Assembly: GCA_001600455.1 (NCBI GenBank)
Contig: BCKC01000002.1
Span: 1,736,001 to 1,800,000 of the forward strand
Length of the DNA: 64,000 nucleotides
From: Endocalyx cinctus
Lineage: Eukaryota; Ascomycota; Sordariomycetes; Amphisphaeriales; Apiosporaceae
Reading direction: 5' to 3'
The notes beneath the pieces were generated by a model. It was not told the origin of the DNA, searched no databases, and saw only the letters and a list, made by a program, of their open reading frames with translations. The position numbers were made by a program, and so were the translations under genes. Positions 22,706 through 33,937 of the stretch are shown piece by piece. Position 1 is the stretch's first letter, and each line of letters opens with the position of its first letter.

Positions 22706-23167
22706 ATGTACGCCTCCTCATTCATGACCCTTACCGCCGCGGCCCTAGCCTCCGTCGCCGGCGCGCTTCCCTCCCGCCTATCATCAAGGGACGCGCCCTA
22801 CGCGGAGTGGAACGCGACCAACTTCCAGGAAGGGTGCTCGCCGGGCGGCTGCGTCGCGACGTTCAACATCTCGGCGCCTGCGGGGTACGTCGCGGGGGCG
22901 CCGGGCTTCGCCGTCTTCTGCCACCCCATCTACGTCCAGCGGGGGTGGATCGAGTGCGACCCGGTCGGCGACGTCGTCGACCCGAACTCGCGCGTCGAGT
23001 CCTGGTGGAGCGAGGCCGAGAACTTCGAGGATATCAAGATCTCCGTCGCTCACATCTTCACCGACGTCGATACCTCCGTCACTTACAACTATACCGGCTC
23101 TCAGTCCTTCCCCGGTGGCACCACCTCCTTCACTATCCCGGTTACTAACCTGACGGCTGTTCTTTAA
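22706..23167 (+). CDS. Small secreted cysteine-containing protein (effector-like)
   Basis: Single exon, 153 residues. A clear signal peptide ends near ALPSRL (about residue 20-24). The mature part has four cysteines (C44, C49, C72, C84), enough for two disulphides, and four N-x-S/T sites. The pattern W-x-A-x-N-F-Q-x-G-C, then a beta-rich segment with FCHP and ECDP, recalls Alt a 1/AA1-like secreted proteins, but I cannot confirm that fold. The C-terminal third is Thr/Ser-rich with alternating hydrophobics, again beta-like. G/C at third positions is very high compared with the flanking DNA. Size, secretion and cysteines make it an effector or wall-associated candidate; function unknown. Confidence 0.85.
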   Translation: MYASSFMTLTAAALASVAGALPSRLSSRDAPYAEWNATNFQEGCSPGGCVATFNISAPAGYVAGAPGFAVFCHPIYVQRGWIECDPVGDVVDPNSRVESWWSEAENFEDIKISVAHIFTDVDTSVTYNYTGSQSFPGGTTSFTIPVTNLTAVL

Positions 23168-23992
23168 TTGATTGGAAGGGGAGGGAAAAGAAAAGATAAG
23201 AAAGACAGATTGGGTTTCACCTACAGCAAGGAATATCACTTATCGTACATTAGTAAATTAGTATAACACACAACACTATTCAATATATAACTGAACTTAC
23301 CGAACTTGGATCATTTACAAAATCTTAGTTTCACCGGTGAGAGATAGGCACCAATCGGAAACTATCTCCTTGTACCCAAGGTGGCGGAACCGGACATGAA
23401 ACCCACCTAGGTAGTTCGTCCACTTTTCGCCTCCAGATTCAAGAGTCCGTTACTACTGTAACGCTGTTACAGTATTTTCGCAAGCTTGTACATTTTTCGT
23501 AAACTAGAACTATATACCAAGAAAAAGAAAAAAAGTCAAATGCACCAATTAATGTAGTATCTTCTAAACCATTATCATTGTTTCCGTCACCATGCACATA
23601 TTGTGCTTCACCCTGGACGCGGCGATTGCCTTCTTAGGTATCTCGCTCCTATCTTGCATGCAGCCGAAGGGAGGTAACTAGCCCTCCCGGGTGGGTGTTC
23701 TCTTGGCCGATGTTCTTGGCCGATGTATAGTATTGCCGAAGATCTAGGGGTAGCCGATAATACCCCGGAATTCAGATCGTATATCGAATCTTGGTACGAG
23801 TAGGGTGGCCCTGCTCGTCGAAAACAAGGAAATTAAAAAAATTTCCTTCGGAAATCGATGCACGGAGTAAGGGGTACTTAGTTGCGCTCGCATGCCCGCA
23901 TGCGCAGCATATCATGATATGATCATAAAACCAAACCCCGGTCCTTGCAGCTACTCATCGTGCGCGGCGGAATACTTCCATGCCGAGGTTGT
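23168..23992. other. Intergenic between convergent genes, no gene seen
   Basis: About 825 bp with no credible open frame. The repeated CTTGGCCGATGT near 23702-23726 is too short to interpret. Confidence 0.5.
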
Positions 23993-25459
23993 TCACTTTC
24001 CCATCACTCTCAAGGGCCATTTCATGTTCTCTCGCCAGCGTTCCGGTAGGGCAGTAGCGATAGCGCGGACTTCGTCTTCCCAGACGGATCCGCTCCACCA
24101 GTAGACTTTGTGTTGCGTAAGCATGGCGAACTGGTGAGCCAAGATGACCAGCGATCGGGGCGAGCCGCCTTGGACGAGCTCGACGAACCGGCGTTCCACC
24201 AACATGGGGAACAGGACTAGGGCTCTGCACGTAAAGCCGGAAGGACCGCCGGACTCCATCGTGTCGAGGGTTTCGCTAAGATAGTCAATCGCCTTATCAA
24301 AGGCATCTTCGATCTCGGGGCTCCAGGGCTCGATTCTCTCGTCGTGCTCGGTGCGCTTAAGAAGGTGGCCTAGTCGCCTTCGGCTGTTCCATTCGGGCTT
24401 TCGCGATTTATCGTCGGGCCGGTCATAGTAGGCTCTGAATTTGATGATCAGCTGGGAGGCGACCGACTTGGGGTCGTTTCCTACGGTCCGCCACGCTTCG
24501 TCGAAGACAGAGGCCGAGCCCCTATGGACGGATAACCATTGCCATGGTGGCGTATAAGGTTCTCGAACGCGATCCTTCAACATTACCGTCGAACACGTTC
24601 GTATTAGACATGACGTCGCGCACAAAACGTCGACGGTCTCGGCGCTGAGACGATAAATTTCCTTATTGTGCTCTCTGGTAGCCATGGACATGTATTTTCT
24701 AGCCACGTCGGCCATCTCAATGCTCTGTACGCTCTTTCCATCATCATTGCACGCGATATGGAAAGCTGCTACAGCATACATAGCATATAATAGACCATCG
24801 GAGTTGAAGGCAAGCTTCGGTATTATCTCTTCAAAGAGAGGATCACTCAGCTCGTCAACCCCAACGGTAGGTGCGGTCTTCCTCAGATATTGATACAATA
24901 ATCTAGCTTCTAGTAATCTCCGAGACCGATTCTCAGGTGGATCCTCATCGTCAGGTAATTTAGCAATAACATTGCTATCCCCCGTAGTATCTTGAGTCTC
25001 TTTTGGTGGGGTATGCGAGTCTGGAGGCGTGGAAGGAAAATGCCGAGCGTGGTGTGCCGTTCTCAGTGCTTTTGTACCTGATACAGATGCGGCGCGATCA
25101 TATATACAAGGGGTTTGATGGCGCTCGCAATTATAACAGACCGGTTTAGCCTCGTTACACTACGCACCAACCCCCGTAAGCATGCATCCAGTAGGGTTCG
25201 TTAAGCTTACATTTCGGATGTACGAATTCTAGGCATAACTCACCTTCACTCTACGAGCTCGGCAGCGTTGGCAACCTATATTCCTTACAGTTAATCATCT
25301 GACTTATATACTGCTTTATCTTATTCCGGGGAAAAAAAAAAGAGGGAAAAAAGAGGACTGTCGGGACTATGAGTTTTATCATAACATACCAAACATAGAT
25401 TTCTTGTGACCAATCTTTGGGGCTCGGTGACCGCCGCTCGGGTCGATCGGTGTGGACAT
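23993..25459 (-). CDS. Zn(II)2Cys6 transcription factor with fungal-specific regulatory domain
   Basis: Exons 25459-25390, 25275-25244 and 25159-23993 join to 422 residues. The zinc cluster is complete only after splicing: exon 2 gives CQRCRARRVK and exon 3 starts CNEAKPVCYNCERHQTPC, matching Cys-x2-Cys-x6-Cys-x5-Cys-x2-Cys-x6-Cys. Introns are 114 and 84 bp with GTATGT and GTGAGT donors. A polar linker (about residues 55-100) leads to a helical domain (LLYAMYAVAAFHIACND, ATSCLIRTCSTVMLKD) of the type found in Upc2/sterol-uptake-like fungal regulators. It should bind CGG-type DNA sites in the nucleus. It lies tail-to-tail with the small secreted protein gene, but I see no evidence that it controls it. 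Target genes unknown. Confidence 0.92.
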
Positions 25460-26665
25460 GCTAATTTGGAAACGTGGGTAATCTAGCTATGTACGTTACG
25501 CCTAATGCAACATATCATATATTATCCGATAGGGTCGTTAACATCGATACAACAAAACCACGTTTTCCCTTTTTACGATTGTATTGAGGGAATAAAACTA
25601 CGTTCTCGTTTTCGTTCTCGTCAAATCTTGGCCGCCTGAAAGTGAGGTGAGATATGTTTTCATATGCTATTTTTAGTTTTGGCTGTGCCGCAATGATTAC
25701 TACGTGTACTTGTATAAATACGAAGTCTTTCAAAACGGTATTGTACTTAAGCATCAACTAGTTATTAAATACCGAAGAAATATTGTTATATCGCTGTTAT
25801 CATCGACCACACCAAGAGGAGTGAGACACAAGGGGATCTTATCGTGAGAAATGAAAACAAGAGACGACAAGTTTTAATGGGAAATACTAAAGGTGATGAA
25901 TGAAGCGAGCATGATGTATGGGCACCAAGTATGGATATGCCAAGTACCAATTGATTCATTCAGTCTACAACCCAACAAAAACTGATCAGAAACTCACGGA
26001 GCCCACAGCTGGACGCAAGTTTTAAAGGGGAAAGAAGAAGGAAATTTCATGCCAATTAATATGCTTCATCCCGTGAAGATTCGCACAACAGGGCAACATC
26101 CATCACTGTTTCCCGCTGCTTCCCGCAAATCCGGTGTAATCACAATCGGGTTTAATTGAAGATATCACGACTAGGTAAGTGAACATCAGAGATACGAAGA
26201 CTCTTCTCAAGGGCCGAATCAAGGTACAGGAGTCTTCGCTAGGCTCAAGGGAAGCGCTTAGCATGTGAAAAGTGAGTTGGAAAGTTCTCAGTAGGTTCCA
26301 TAGATATACACAGAAAGGAAATGATCAACTGGATAATCTAGTTTCTCATTTCTATTCGTACATATCCGGCGCTCTTTATATTGAGACTCAATAATCGGCA
26401 ATTTTGCCGGCATACCCATTCAGACTGTTGGGAGTTTTTTTTTTTTTTTTTTTTTTTCAACTTTATCCGGATTGACTCGGGCTACCATGCAGATGGTGGC
26501 AGTCGTCACAATATGACTGAAAAATCATAATAGAAGAGTCGCCGGGTTCATATATGTTTCGTTTCCGATCTGTCAGTCCCCGGAGACTTGAATCTCTAGG
26601 TGTTACGAGAAATAGTTCAATCTTGAATATCACCCTCAGATTAGTAAATAGCGTCCTTACTCAAG
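25460..26665. other. Divergent intergenic region, no gene seen
   Basis: About 1.2 kb between the zinc-cluster gene and the DUF1996 gene. Contains a 23-base T run at 26435-26457. The minus-strand open frame at 25515-25757 has no resemblance or splice support. Confidence 0.5.
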
Positions 26666-27469
26666 ATGCAGTGGAAACTCTTCGCCCTGGCCGTCACGGC
26701 CGCGCCTCATTACGCGATGGCGCAATATGCCACCGCCGCTATGATGCGGTTTCAATGCTCGAAGCTCGTCGTCGAAAGAGTCGACCCTCTGGTCACTCCG
26801 GGGCTTATTCAATCTCCTCACATCCACCAAATCGCCGGTGGTGACTCCTTCAACGCGACGATGACTCCGGCCGAATATGACCCATCCGAGCTATCTACTT
26901 GCACAACTTGCTCTTTCAGCGAAGACTTTTCGAACTATTGGACAGCCAACTTATACTTCAAGGCCCGAAACGGGACTTATAAGCGAGTGAAGCAGATGGT
27001 GAACCTTGTACGTCCCAGCATGCGCGTCCCTTCTTCTGCACTGTGAAATCACGTCTAACTTTCGCAGGGTCTGCAAGGCGAGGAAGGTCTTACCGTCTAC
27101 TACATTCCGCCTTACGATGGTAAAACCACTGTCACGGCTTTCAAGCCTGTATGCTGCCCCTAGTTCCTAAAATTGCCAGGGCGCACATTAACTTTCAGTT
27201 CAGGGATTCCGTATGCTAGTCGGAGAGGCTACCCTGCGTACTGCAGAGGGCCAACAAAAGCAGCTCTGCCACCGATGTTACACCAACGTTGACCAAACCC
27301 CATTCGGAGGCGCACCGTGTGCCGACGGCTCCGGCATGGACACGGCAAACCTTCCCAACAAATCTTGCGACGGCGGTATTCGTGCCACCATCACGTTCCC
27401 AACGTATGTAGTATTCAGATTTTCCAGTTCATTTCGGATCAGTTGTCGACGGCTCTCATGAATATTACC

Positions 27470-27500
<31 letters not shown>

Positions 27501-28122
27501 AAAAAAAAAAAAAAAATACGCCTGTAGAGTCATATACTAACATGTATTTCTTCAAGTTGCTGGGACGGCGTCAACCTCGACAGCCCCGACCACAAGAGCC
27601 ACGTCGCGTACCCTTCGAGCGGAAGCTTCGAGTCGACGGGAACCTGCCCGGCCAGTCACCCGGTCCGACTTCCCCAGGTCATGTACGAGGTGATGTGGGA
27701 CACGCGCGAGTTCAACGATCCTTCGATCTGGCCCGAGGACGGCTCGCAGCCTTTCGTCTACAGCATGGACGACCAGACCGGCTACGGCTGGCACGGCGAC
27801 TACCTCTTCGGCTGGAAGGGAGACGCCCTGCAGAGAGCGTTGGACGCCCGATGCACTAACGACAAGTGCAGCGAGCTGGCGACCCAGACGCCGGCCGAGG
27901 CCACTGCCGTAAGTTCTTTTTTGATATAGTCTTGTTCTCTCGGTAATACGAGACTGCTCTTGAAACTAACACATCCTTCTACAGTGCAAAAAGCAGCAGA
28001 TCGTTGAGGAGGACGTCGAAGGCTGTAAGTGGTTAAACCCTCCCTCTTGATATAAACGTGCCCCAGTTCTAACAAATTATGTCTGTCTAGGGCTTACCGA
28101 ACTTCCAAGCCACACAATGTAA
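26666..28122 (+). CDS. DUF1996 secreted protein
   Basis: Exons 26666-27007, 27068-27148, 27204-27403, 27557-27908, 27985-28024 and 28091-28122 give 348 residues. The signal peptide ([19 protein letters not shown]) is followed by the DUF1996 signatures: [66 protein letters not shown] and [11 protein letters not shown]. These proteins are secreted, common in ascomycetes and of unknown biochemical role. The third intron (27404-27556) contains 23 C followed by 26 A, a striking homopolymer pair; splicing around it restores FPT-CWDGVN exactly. The two last exons are tiny and encode the C-terminus after the conserved domain. Confidence 0.92.
27468..27516 (+). repeat. Intronic C(23)A(26) double homopolymer
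   Basis: A run of 23 C joins directly to 26 A inside intron 3 of the DUF1996 gene, 40 bp before the acceptor. Lengths are as given in this assembly and are the kind that both polymerase and sequencing misread. Confidence 0.95.
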
Positions 28123-28714
28123 GACAACAACCTAGAGACCTACAGGAGCTTTTGATGTCGTCGTATCTTCCTTCTCGAAGGCTACGTAAAGATGTGGAGC
28201 TATGAGACGTTAAGGGCATTCCATTCGATGTACTCTGTATAGGAAATATTTCATCATATGATAGATAAGCTCAGGATAGAATGTCATGCTTTTAATTTAG
28301 ATAGAATGCCAATATTTTGGACAACACCAAGCATTCATAGTCTCCCAGAATCAATTAGTTCATTTAATAAGAGAATATGCATTCGGTAGAAATTTGAAGT
28401 TTTTGATGAGACATGAAGATAAGACACATATGGTCTCGGGATAAATGCTCCGCGATCTACCGACAGGTCATGCGCCCCATTCATTGCTTATCCTTGTCCC
28501 TGTGGCTTGTGCACGACATGGGTGTCGTAATGTCATTTGAGACCGGACCCCCTGCAGTGTTGCTTCATGTCTTTCTCCTATTCTATATCCCATTTGTTAT
28601 GTTCATATAGGTAACTGCACAAGATCTAAATGACAAGGAGTCTTGGAGGCGTTCCCTTTTTTATCTCTGGCGGTCCGGCGTAGAGGTAGGCTTCCAAATA
28701 AGCCTATATCAGGA
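28123..28714. other. Intergenic, no gene seen
   Basis: About 590 bp between two plus-strand genes. The open frame of the transporter can be extended upstream only through non-ATG codons. Confidence 0.5.
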
Positions 28715-30825
28715 ATGAAGAACTTCCTCAAACAAACCACGCCAATCCGGCGAAATGATGGATCCAACGCGAAACGACCTCCTAATCTTCGCTATGTCTA
28801 CATCCTCACCGCCTTCGTGTCTCTCGGCGGTTTCCTATTCGGATGGGATCAGGGAGTGATGGCGATGATTATTGCTGACGAACGCTGGCTCAACCTCATG
28901 CAACCGTCTAGTGACTGTAAGTTGGCCTTCTCCTATCCTCGGTTATTGTAATTGCACTATACGTGTATGTGGGGCTGACTCATTTGGTAGGGGCCGTTGG
29001 TTTCGTCATAAGTATATACAACATAGGTTGTGTCCTAGGCGCCCTGACGATAGGTTTCTTCGCCGACACCTACGGTCGAGAGAGGACGATCTCGCTGGCG
29101 AGTTCCGTTTTTATCGTAGGTGCCTTGCTGCAAGCCGCATCTTACACCATCACGCAGATTGTAAGTTTTAGCGTTTATTATAGATACATGCGAAGATTGC
29201 GTATTAACCTAGGCGCACGTTAGAGCTTCGGACGATTTGTCTTAGGCCTCGGCGTGGGGGCGTACTCTGCCGGGGTACCGCTGTACATCTCCGAGATCTC
29301 CCCTGCTCATCTCCGTGGCCGGATCATAGGGATCGAACTCATGATTCTATGCCTGGGCGAAATGGTCGTGTTCTGGATCGTGTACGCCTTTTACTTCCTC
29401 AACTCGGACAACTGGTGGCGGATCCCGCTCGCTATCCAAGTTCTGCCGGCCCTCGTGCTCGCCGCCGGCTGCTGGACGTGGGTGCCCCCGAGTCCGCGCT
29501 GGCTGGTTGCCGAAGAGCGGTACGACTGTGCTCTGGAGGTCCTGTCGAGACTCCACGGCTCGGAAGCGGCAGAACTCGAGATGAGCGAGATACGCAGCGC
29601 CGTGTCGGAGGAACAGGTCGTGGCCCAGGCGTCTTGGGCGGATATGTTCAAGGGACCGGTTCTGAAAGTGACCCTCCTCGGTACCGGCATCCAGATACTC
29701 CAACAAATAACAGGCACAAAGTGAGTGATATATCTAAATTCAACTTATATTAGACTCTCCAGGTTTCAGGACGTGTGAGATTTTGTCATGACACGAGAAG
29801 ATATTCCCATAAACGATAATGGAGTATCTTTACTCCTACGAAGAAACTCATGCTAACCTTCACCCCTAGTGGCATATTCTACTATGCCCCGACCCTCTTC
29901 AAGAAAGGCGGAATCACGAACCCCACTCTAGCAAACCTCGCGACGGGTGGCATCGGCATCGTGTTATTTCTCAGCGCCTGGATACCCATTTTCTATTTCG
30001 ACCGCTTCGGCCGCAAGACCTGGCTTCAGCTGGGCCTGATCGGCATGATCGCGGCCCACATCGGAATTGCCGTCCTGCAGCAGCACGCTCTGGATTATCC
30101 GAACAGCCCCGCCAACGCCACGATAGTGATCTTTCCGTACCTATTTTACATATGCTTTAATGCCAGCTGGAGCTCGGGTTCGTGGACGTACGCTGCCGAG
30201 ATTTTCCCCCTTTCTCTTAGAGTAGGTTAATTTCTTTTTTTTCTCTCAACCGGCTTTCACTTTCGTATGATTGGCAAAGCAAAAATAAAAACCTTAGAGA
30301 CATCACTAAATCACGTTTACCTATTTCTTCTAGGCCAAAGGAAACGCCCTGTGCACTGCCTCACTGTGGATTTCCAACTTCGTCGTCGCTCAAGTATCCC
30401 CTCCTATCGAGAGCTCGATCGGATACGGTCTATACCTCCTGTTTGCGGTTATCTGCGTCGTAGCTTTCTTCTTCGTTCGCTACGCTCTCGGTGAGCATTC
30501 TATTAACTATTCTCGCCGTCATAATCTTGCGTACCTAGTCACGTCACTAACAACTATTCCAATTTTAGTCGAGACTAAAGGCCGATCCTTGGAGGAGATG
30601 GCGGAATTATTTGGAATCGACGATGGAAAGAAAGACGAATCAGAGGATTCGGCAAGGCAAGGTGCGTACTTACACTCAATTAAACGTGATTGACTCTTTA
30701 TGTGGTAAAAACTTGCTAATATAATGTACACAATAGGACTGCTCCGATCAAGTTCAGGACAAGAAGATCTTGATGATGATGATGAAGTTGACGATGAAGA
30801 CGATAACTCCAGGCGTCTACAATAA
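28715..30825 (+). CDS. MFS sugar transporter
   Basis: Seven exons: 28715-28916, 28991-29160, 29224-29720, 29870-30221, 30334-30490, 30569-30661 and 30737-30825, giving 519 residues. The sugar-porter signatures appear in order: GGFLFGWDQGVM in helix 1, FADTYGRER after helix 2, GRFVLGLGVGAYSAGVPLYISE, PPSPRWLV before the central loop, QQITGTN-GIFYYAP (split by an intron within Asn), FDRFGRK, AEIFPLSLR-AKGNAL and VETKGRSLEEM. Twelve helices are expected at the plasma membrane, with proton-coupled or facilitated uptake of a hexose or related sugar. The helix 1 motif has W in place of the common Y. The C-terminal tail is acidic (DLDDDDEVDDEDDN). The substrate cannot be read from sequence. Confidence 0.94.
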
Positions 30826-31251
30826 CCCGTATATACTAATCACTATATTCCATAGAACTTAGAACGTTACACATCATCTTATTCTTACTTAAATGCAACC
30901 TGGCTTTTGTGTTTTTGTTTCTTCCACGCTGGAAATATCAAATATCAAATAGGATCTTCGTGAGTGATGTCACCAGCAAGGGTTAGTTACAGATTAATTA
31001 TATTATTTCTACATGGACATCGTATTTGCTTTTTATTATAGTACAGAAAACGTCTTCTCTAGGAAAGCCATTTCCGATATAAACCCCGCCGCCGCACCTC
31101 AGCTACCTAACCGAGAAAGAAGTGCGTTGATAACAAACGGCTCTCAGACATTAAATCGTCGAAAAAGCCAGCAGATATGGCTTGGGGAACTTCTAACAAA
31201 GCAAACGATGTATCGAAAGGAAGTAGAAACGAAGAGAGTCGCCGATCCGGT
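30826..31251. other. Intergenic between convergent genes, no gene seen
   Basis: A 426-bp spacer between the transporter stop and the spliced 3' end of the Gln/Ala-rich gene. AT-rich, without recognised signals. Confidence 0.5.
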
Positions 31252-32978
31252 TTAACGTGTCCAATACCAGATGGCGGTAACCGCCTTGTACGCGAACCAA
31301 ACGAAGAAGAGGACTTCGGCGCAAAGCAAGGTGTACGCATATATGGTCATAAGCTAGATACAGTTCAAAGGGTGTCAGTTAGCGCAAGCCTTATTTATTA
31401 ATGCGAAGATTACCGGAGAAGAAGATTTGTGTTTATCATTGCATAACTTACCAGCTCTCTGTCAATTCGCAGGTTTGCATCGACTCTGACGAACTGCTCT
31501 TCGTGGACACGAGGGTCCGCCTCGGCGAGAGTCGGATTCCGCCGGAGAGCTTCAGCTCGGGCATCGTCGCCGTTGTTGCCGTCGGCGGGAGGACCGCCAG
31601 TAGCGCGTCGCCACGCCCGGAAAGCGGACAAGTCGCTCTCGCGGTCCTCGATTTCCTCCGCCATGATCTGGTTCAGTCGCATGACGTCCAAGCTGTCCCG
31701 GTTGTGGAGCACCAGCTCGTCGAGTCTCATCTGCTGCTCGAGCATGTACCGCATGAAGTGCTCCAGCTCGCGCGGCGCGTCCCGGAACTGCTGCATCCGC
31801 TGCTCCAGGTCGGCTACCAACCCCGCCAGAACTTGCTCGAAGTCTCCGTCCACGTGATATTCGTCGTGCTCCCAGCCGGCGAAGTTCAGCTCGTACGGGA
31901 TTGCTCCATTGAAATATGCCTCCCGTACTTCGGAGAAGGGCAGAGGGCCTCCTTGCGTCCGAGCCTGGCCCTGCGGCTGAACCTGCGCTTGCGGTTGTGC
32001 CTGCGGTTGTGCCTGCGGTTGTGTTTGTGCCCGAGCCTGAGTCTGAGCCTGAGCTCGAGCCTGAACCTGAGCCTGAGCCTGAGCTTGGGCTTGGGCCTGA
32101 GCTTGGGCTTGGGCGTGGGCGACTTGTCCCGGGGTAGGTTGAGGCGGCAGCTGTACGCGGTATTCCTGGGTCCGGAATCGTCGTCTCTCGGCTTCAATGC
32201 GAGCAAACTCAGCTTCGGCTGCCGTGGGCCGTCGTGGTTGGTTACTGACCCGGCGTCTAGTAACGCCCGCGTCCTGGATAAGTGCCGAGGGCACGATTCT
32301 TTCCGGCTCGATCGTGGGACGAGCCTGCTGCTGGACAGGACGGGGGGCTTGGGCCTGGGCCCGGGTCGTTTCGGCTGGTCTTGCCGGGCTCTGGGTCTGT
32401 TGACTTTGCCGGACTCTGATGCTGGGGGGTGCCGAGGGAGCTTGTACCGCTGCTCGCACCACCTGCGGAGCTACGGGCTGCGCGCCCTGAGAGGTTACCC
32501 GGATCTGATTATTTGCGGCACGCTGGGTTTGCTGCTGTTCTGGCTGCTGCTCTCCTTCGCCGGTCGGGGCCCGCTGCTCAGTCGACGTTGCGGGAGAATC
32601 GTTGCTAGATTGATCTTGATTATTGCACTCATTAGTACCATCTAGACCAGATTTGTGGTTGAGTATAGTACCTGTAGCCCGCTGCTGAGGCATTCTGCGG
32701 CGAATTCTGGTAGAAACCACGCGCTGCTGCGCATTCTCGGTCCCTGAAGTCACAGCAGATTGCTGTGTAGATGACTCTTGGGAGTCCTCTACGCCATCCC
32801 GGCCGTCGGAATCGCTTGCTCGTTCGGTTATTAGGGTGGCACTGGGACCCTGGGAGCTATGAGGCTCACTCATCGTGGGTATGTAAAACCGCTCCACAAA
32901 TCTTTCTTTGTTTAATGGAGGTGGTCTTCTGTTGGTCGATGATTTTCGCTGATGCTTGTTTCGGTTTCGGGTTGGCAT
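31252..32978 (-). CDS. Gln/Ala-rich protein with predicted C-terminal membrane anchor
   Basis: Exons 32978-31452 and 31353-31252 join across a 98-bp intron (GTAAGT...CTAG) to 542 residues. The first exon alone would run into a stop 13 codons after the donor. The spliced ending gives 33 residues containing about 20 consecutive hydrophobic or aromatic positions (IYAYTLLCAEVLFFVWFAYK), so the protein is predicted to be tail-anchored. Residues 1-270 are polar and disordered, rich in Gln, Arg and Ser. A run of (AQ)n with QPQ variants spans about 50 residues. It is followed by an acidic, helical region (EQVLAGLVADLEQRMQQF, EHFMRYMLEQQMRLDELV) that could form coiled coils. A second Met starts MSEPHSSQG. 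I recognise no family. A cytosolic face on ER, mitochondrial or peroxisomal membrane is inferred from topology only. Confidence 0.75.
32037..32130 (-). repeat. GCN-CAR dipeptide repeat (Ala-Gln)n
   Basis: Alternating Ala and Gln codons on the minus strand with interspersed Val, Arg, Thr and Pro. The codons vary, so this is a degenerate 6-bp minisatellite. Its complement is also open, which makes a spurious long frame on the plus strand. Confidence 0.8.
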
Positions 32979-33937
32979 ATGAATTATTCTTGCTTCGCTC
33001 TTCGATTTATCAAATAAAGAATCTTCAGATAGCAGCCTAATCTTTAGCTACAGCTTAGAAAGACGAATCAAGGGTACAGAAATAAAGTTATCAACAGACT
33101 GTTATCGGGTGATTGGGTGAGATGCGAAGAAGAGGAAAATTTTGTTTCGCAACTTGTAATAAAAGAAGAAGGGTTCTCGGTAAAAATCTTGTGAAATAGT
33201 GGGCAATAAATATGTAGCTGAGTTAGTAGAGTGAATGGGATGATATTCTTCCTGGACGCGTTTTCTGACTGAACATTCCCTGACCATTCATTCTCTCTGA
33301 CCGTTCATTCTCTAATGATTACGAAACAGACGCGCCTCGACTAATCATATTGACAAGTAGTATTTTCATACAACTTCACTGCTTTGCCTAATCATTCCCC
33401 AACAAGTTTGATAAGTACTGTTATATATACTTAAGTACTTGAGCACACTAAAATGCAACTGATCAATGCACTTTCACGCTGGCACACCAGCTTCAAACAC
33501 CAAAGTACTACTATTCTTCATACTATAAATATAGACACCTATATCGCAAGTCCATATATATATATAATAGTAAATAGGAGCTACTCTGGGTCACATATAT
33601 CTGCATCTTCTACCCAAATAGAGAACATTAAGCCATCTCTGAGGCCCCAATTCATCACTAAGTTACATCGTGCTTGACAACAAGGACCTAAAGTGTACAA
33701 TCTGAAGATAAAAATAATATTGATAAAAGAAGCTACTCTAAAGCATTATCCATGCATATACATACAAATTGAAAAAAAGAGAAAGGTAATGGTAGGAAAG
33801 GGGGTAAAGGTAAGCATGAAAAGAAACATAATGACAAAGGAAAGAAATGGTATCGTCAGAGTCTAAAAGTTTGCTGATTCTTTTCAAAAAGCAGAAATTT
33901 CCCCAAATATCTTTCTTCTCCAAACCGCGGGCTATTA
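32979..33937. other. Intergenic, no gene seen
   Basis: Promoter side of the Gln/Ala-rich gene and 3' side of the GH16 gene. A 17-bp direct repeat TGACC(A/G)TTCATTCTCT lies at 33281-33314. TATATATATAT occurs near 33555. Confidence 0.5.

Noticed and set aside
27317..27859. Frame with Pro and Lys runs in the DUF1996 gene
   Set aside because: It reads through the C(23)A(26) intron tract. Splicing restores the conserved DUF1996 sequence instead.
22706..30825. Secondary-metabolite or nutrient-use gene cluster (secreted protein, regulator, DUF1996, transporter)
   Set aside because: No backbone or tailoring enzymes are present. The genes lie on both strands with ordinary spacing, so nothing ties them together.
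31401..32645. 414-codon plus-strand frame opposite the Gln/Ala-rich gene
   Set aside because: A shadow of the (Ala-Gln) codons. It has no ATG context or homology, while the minus strand has a good intron and a plausible protein.
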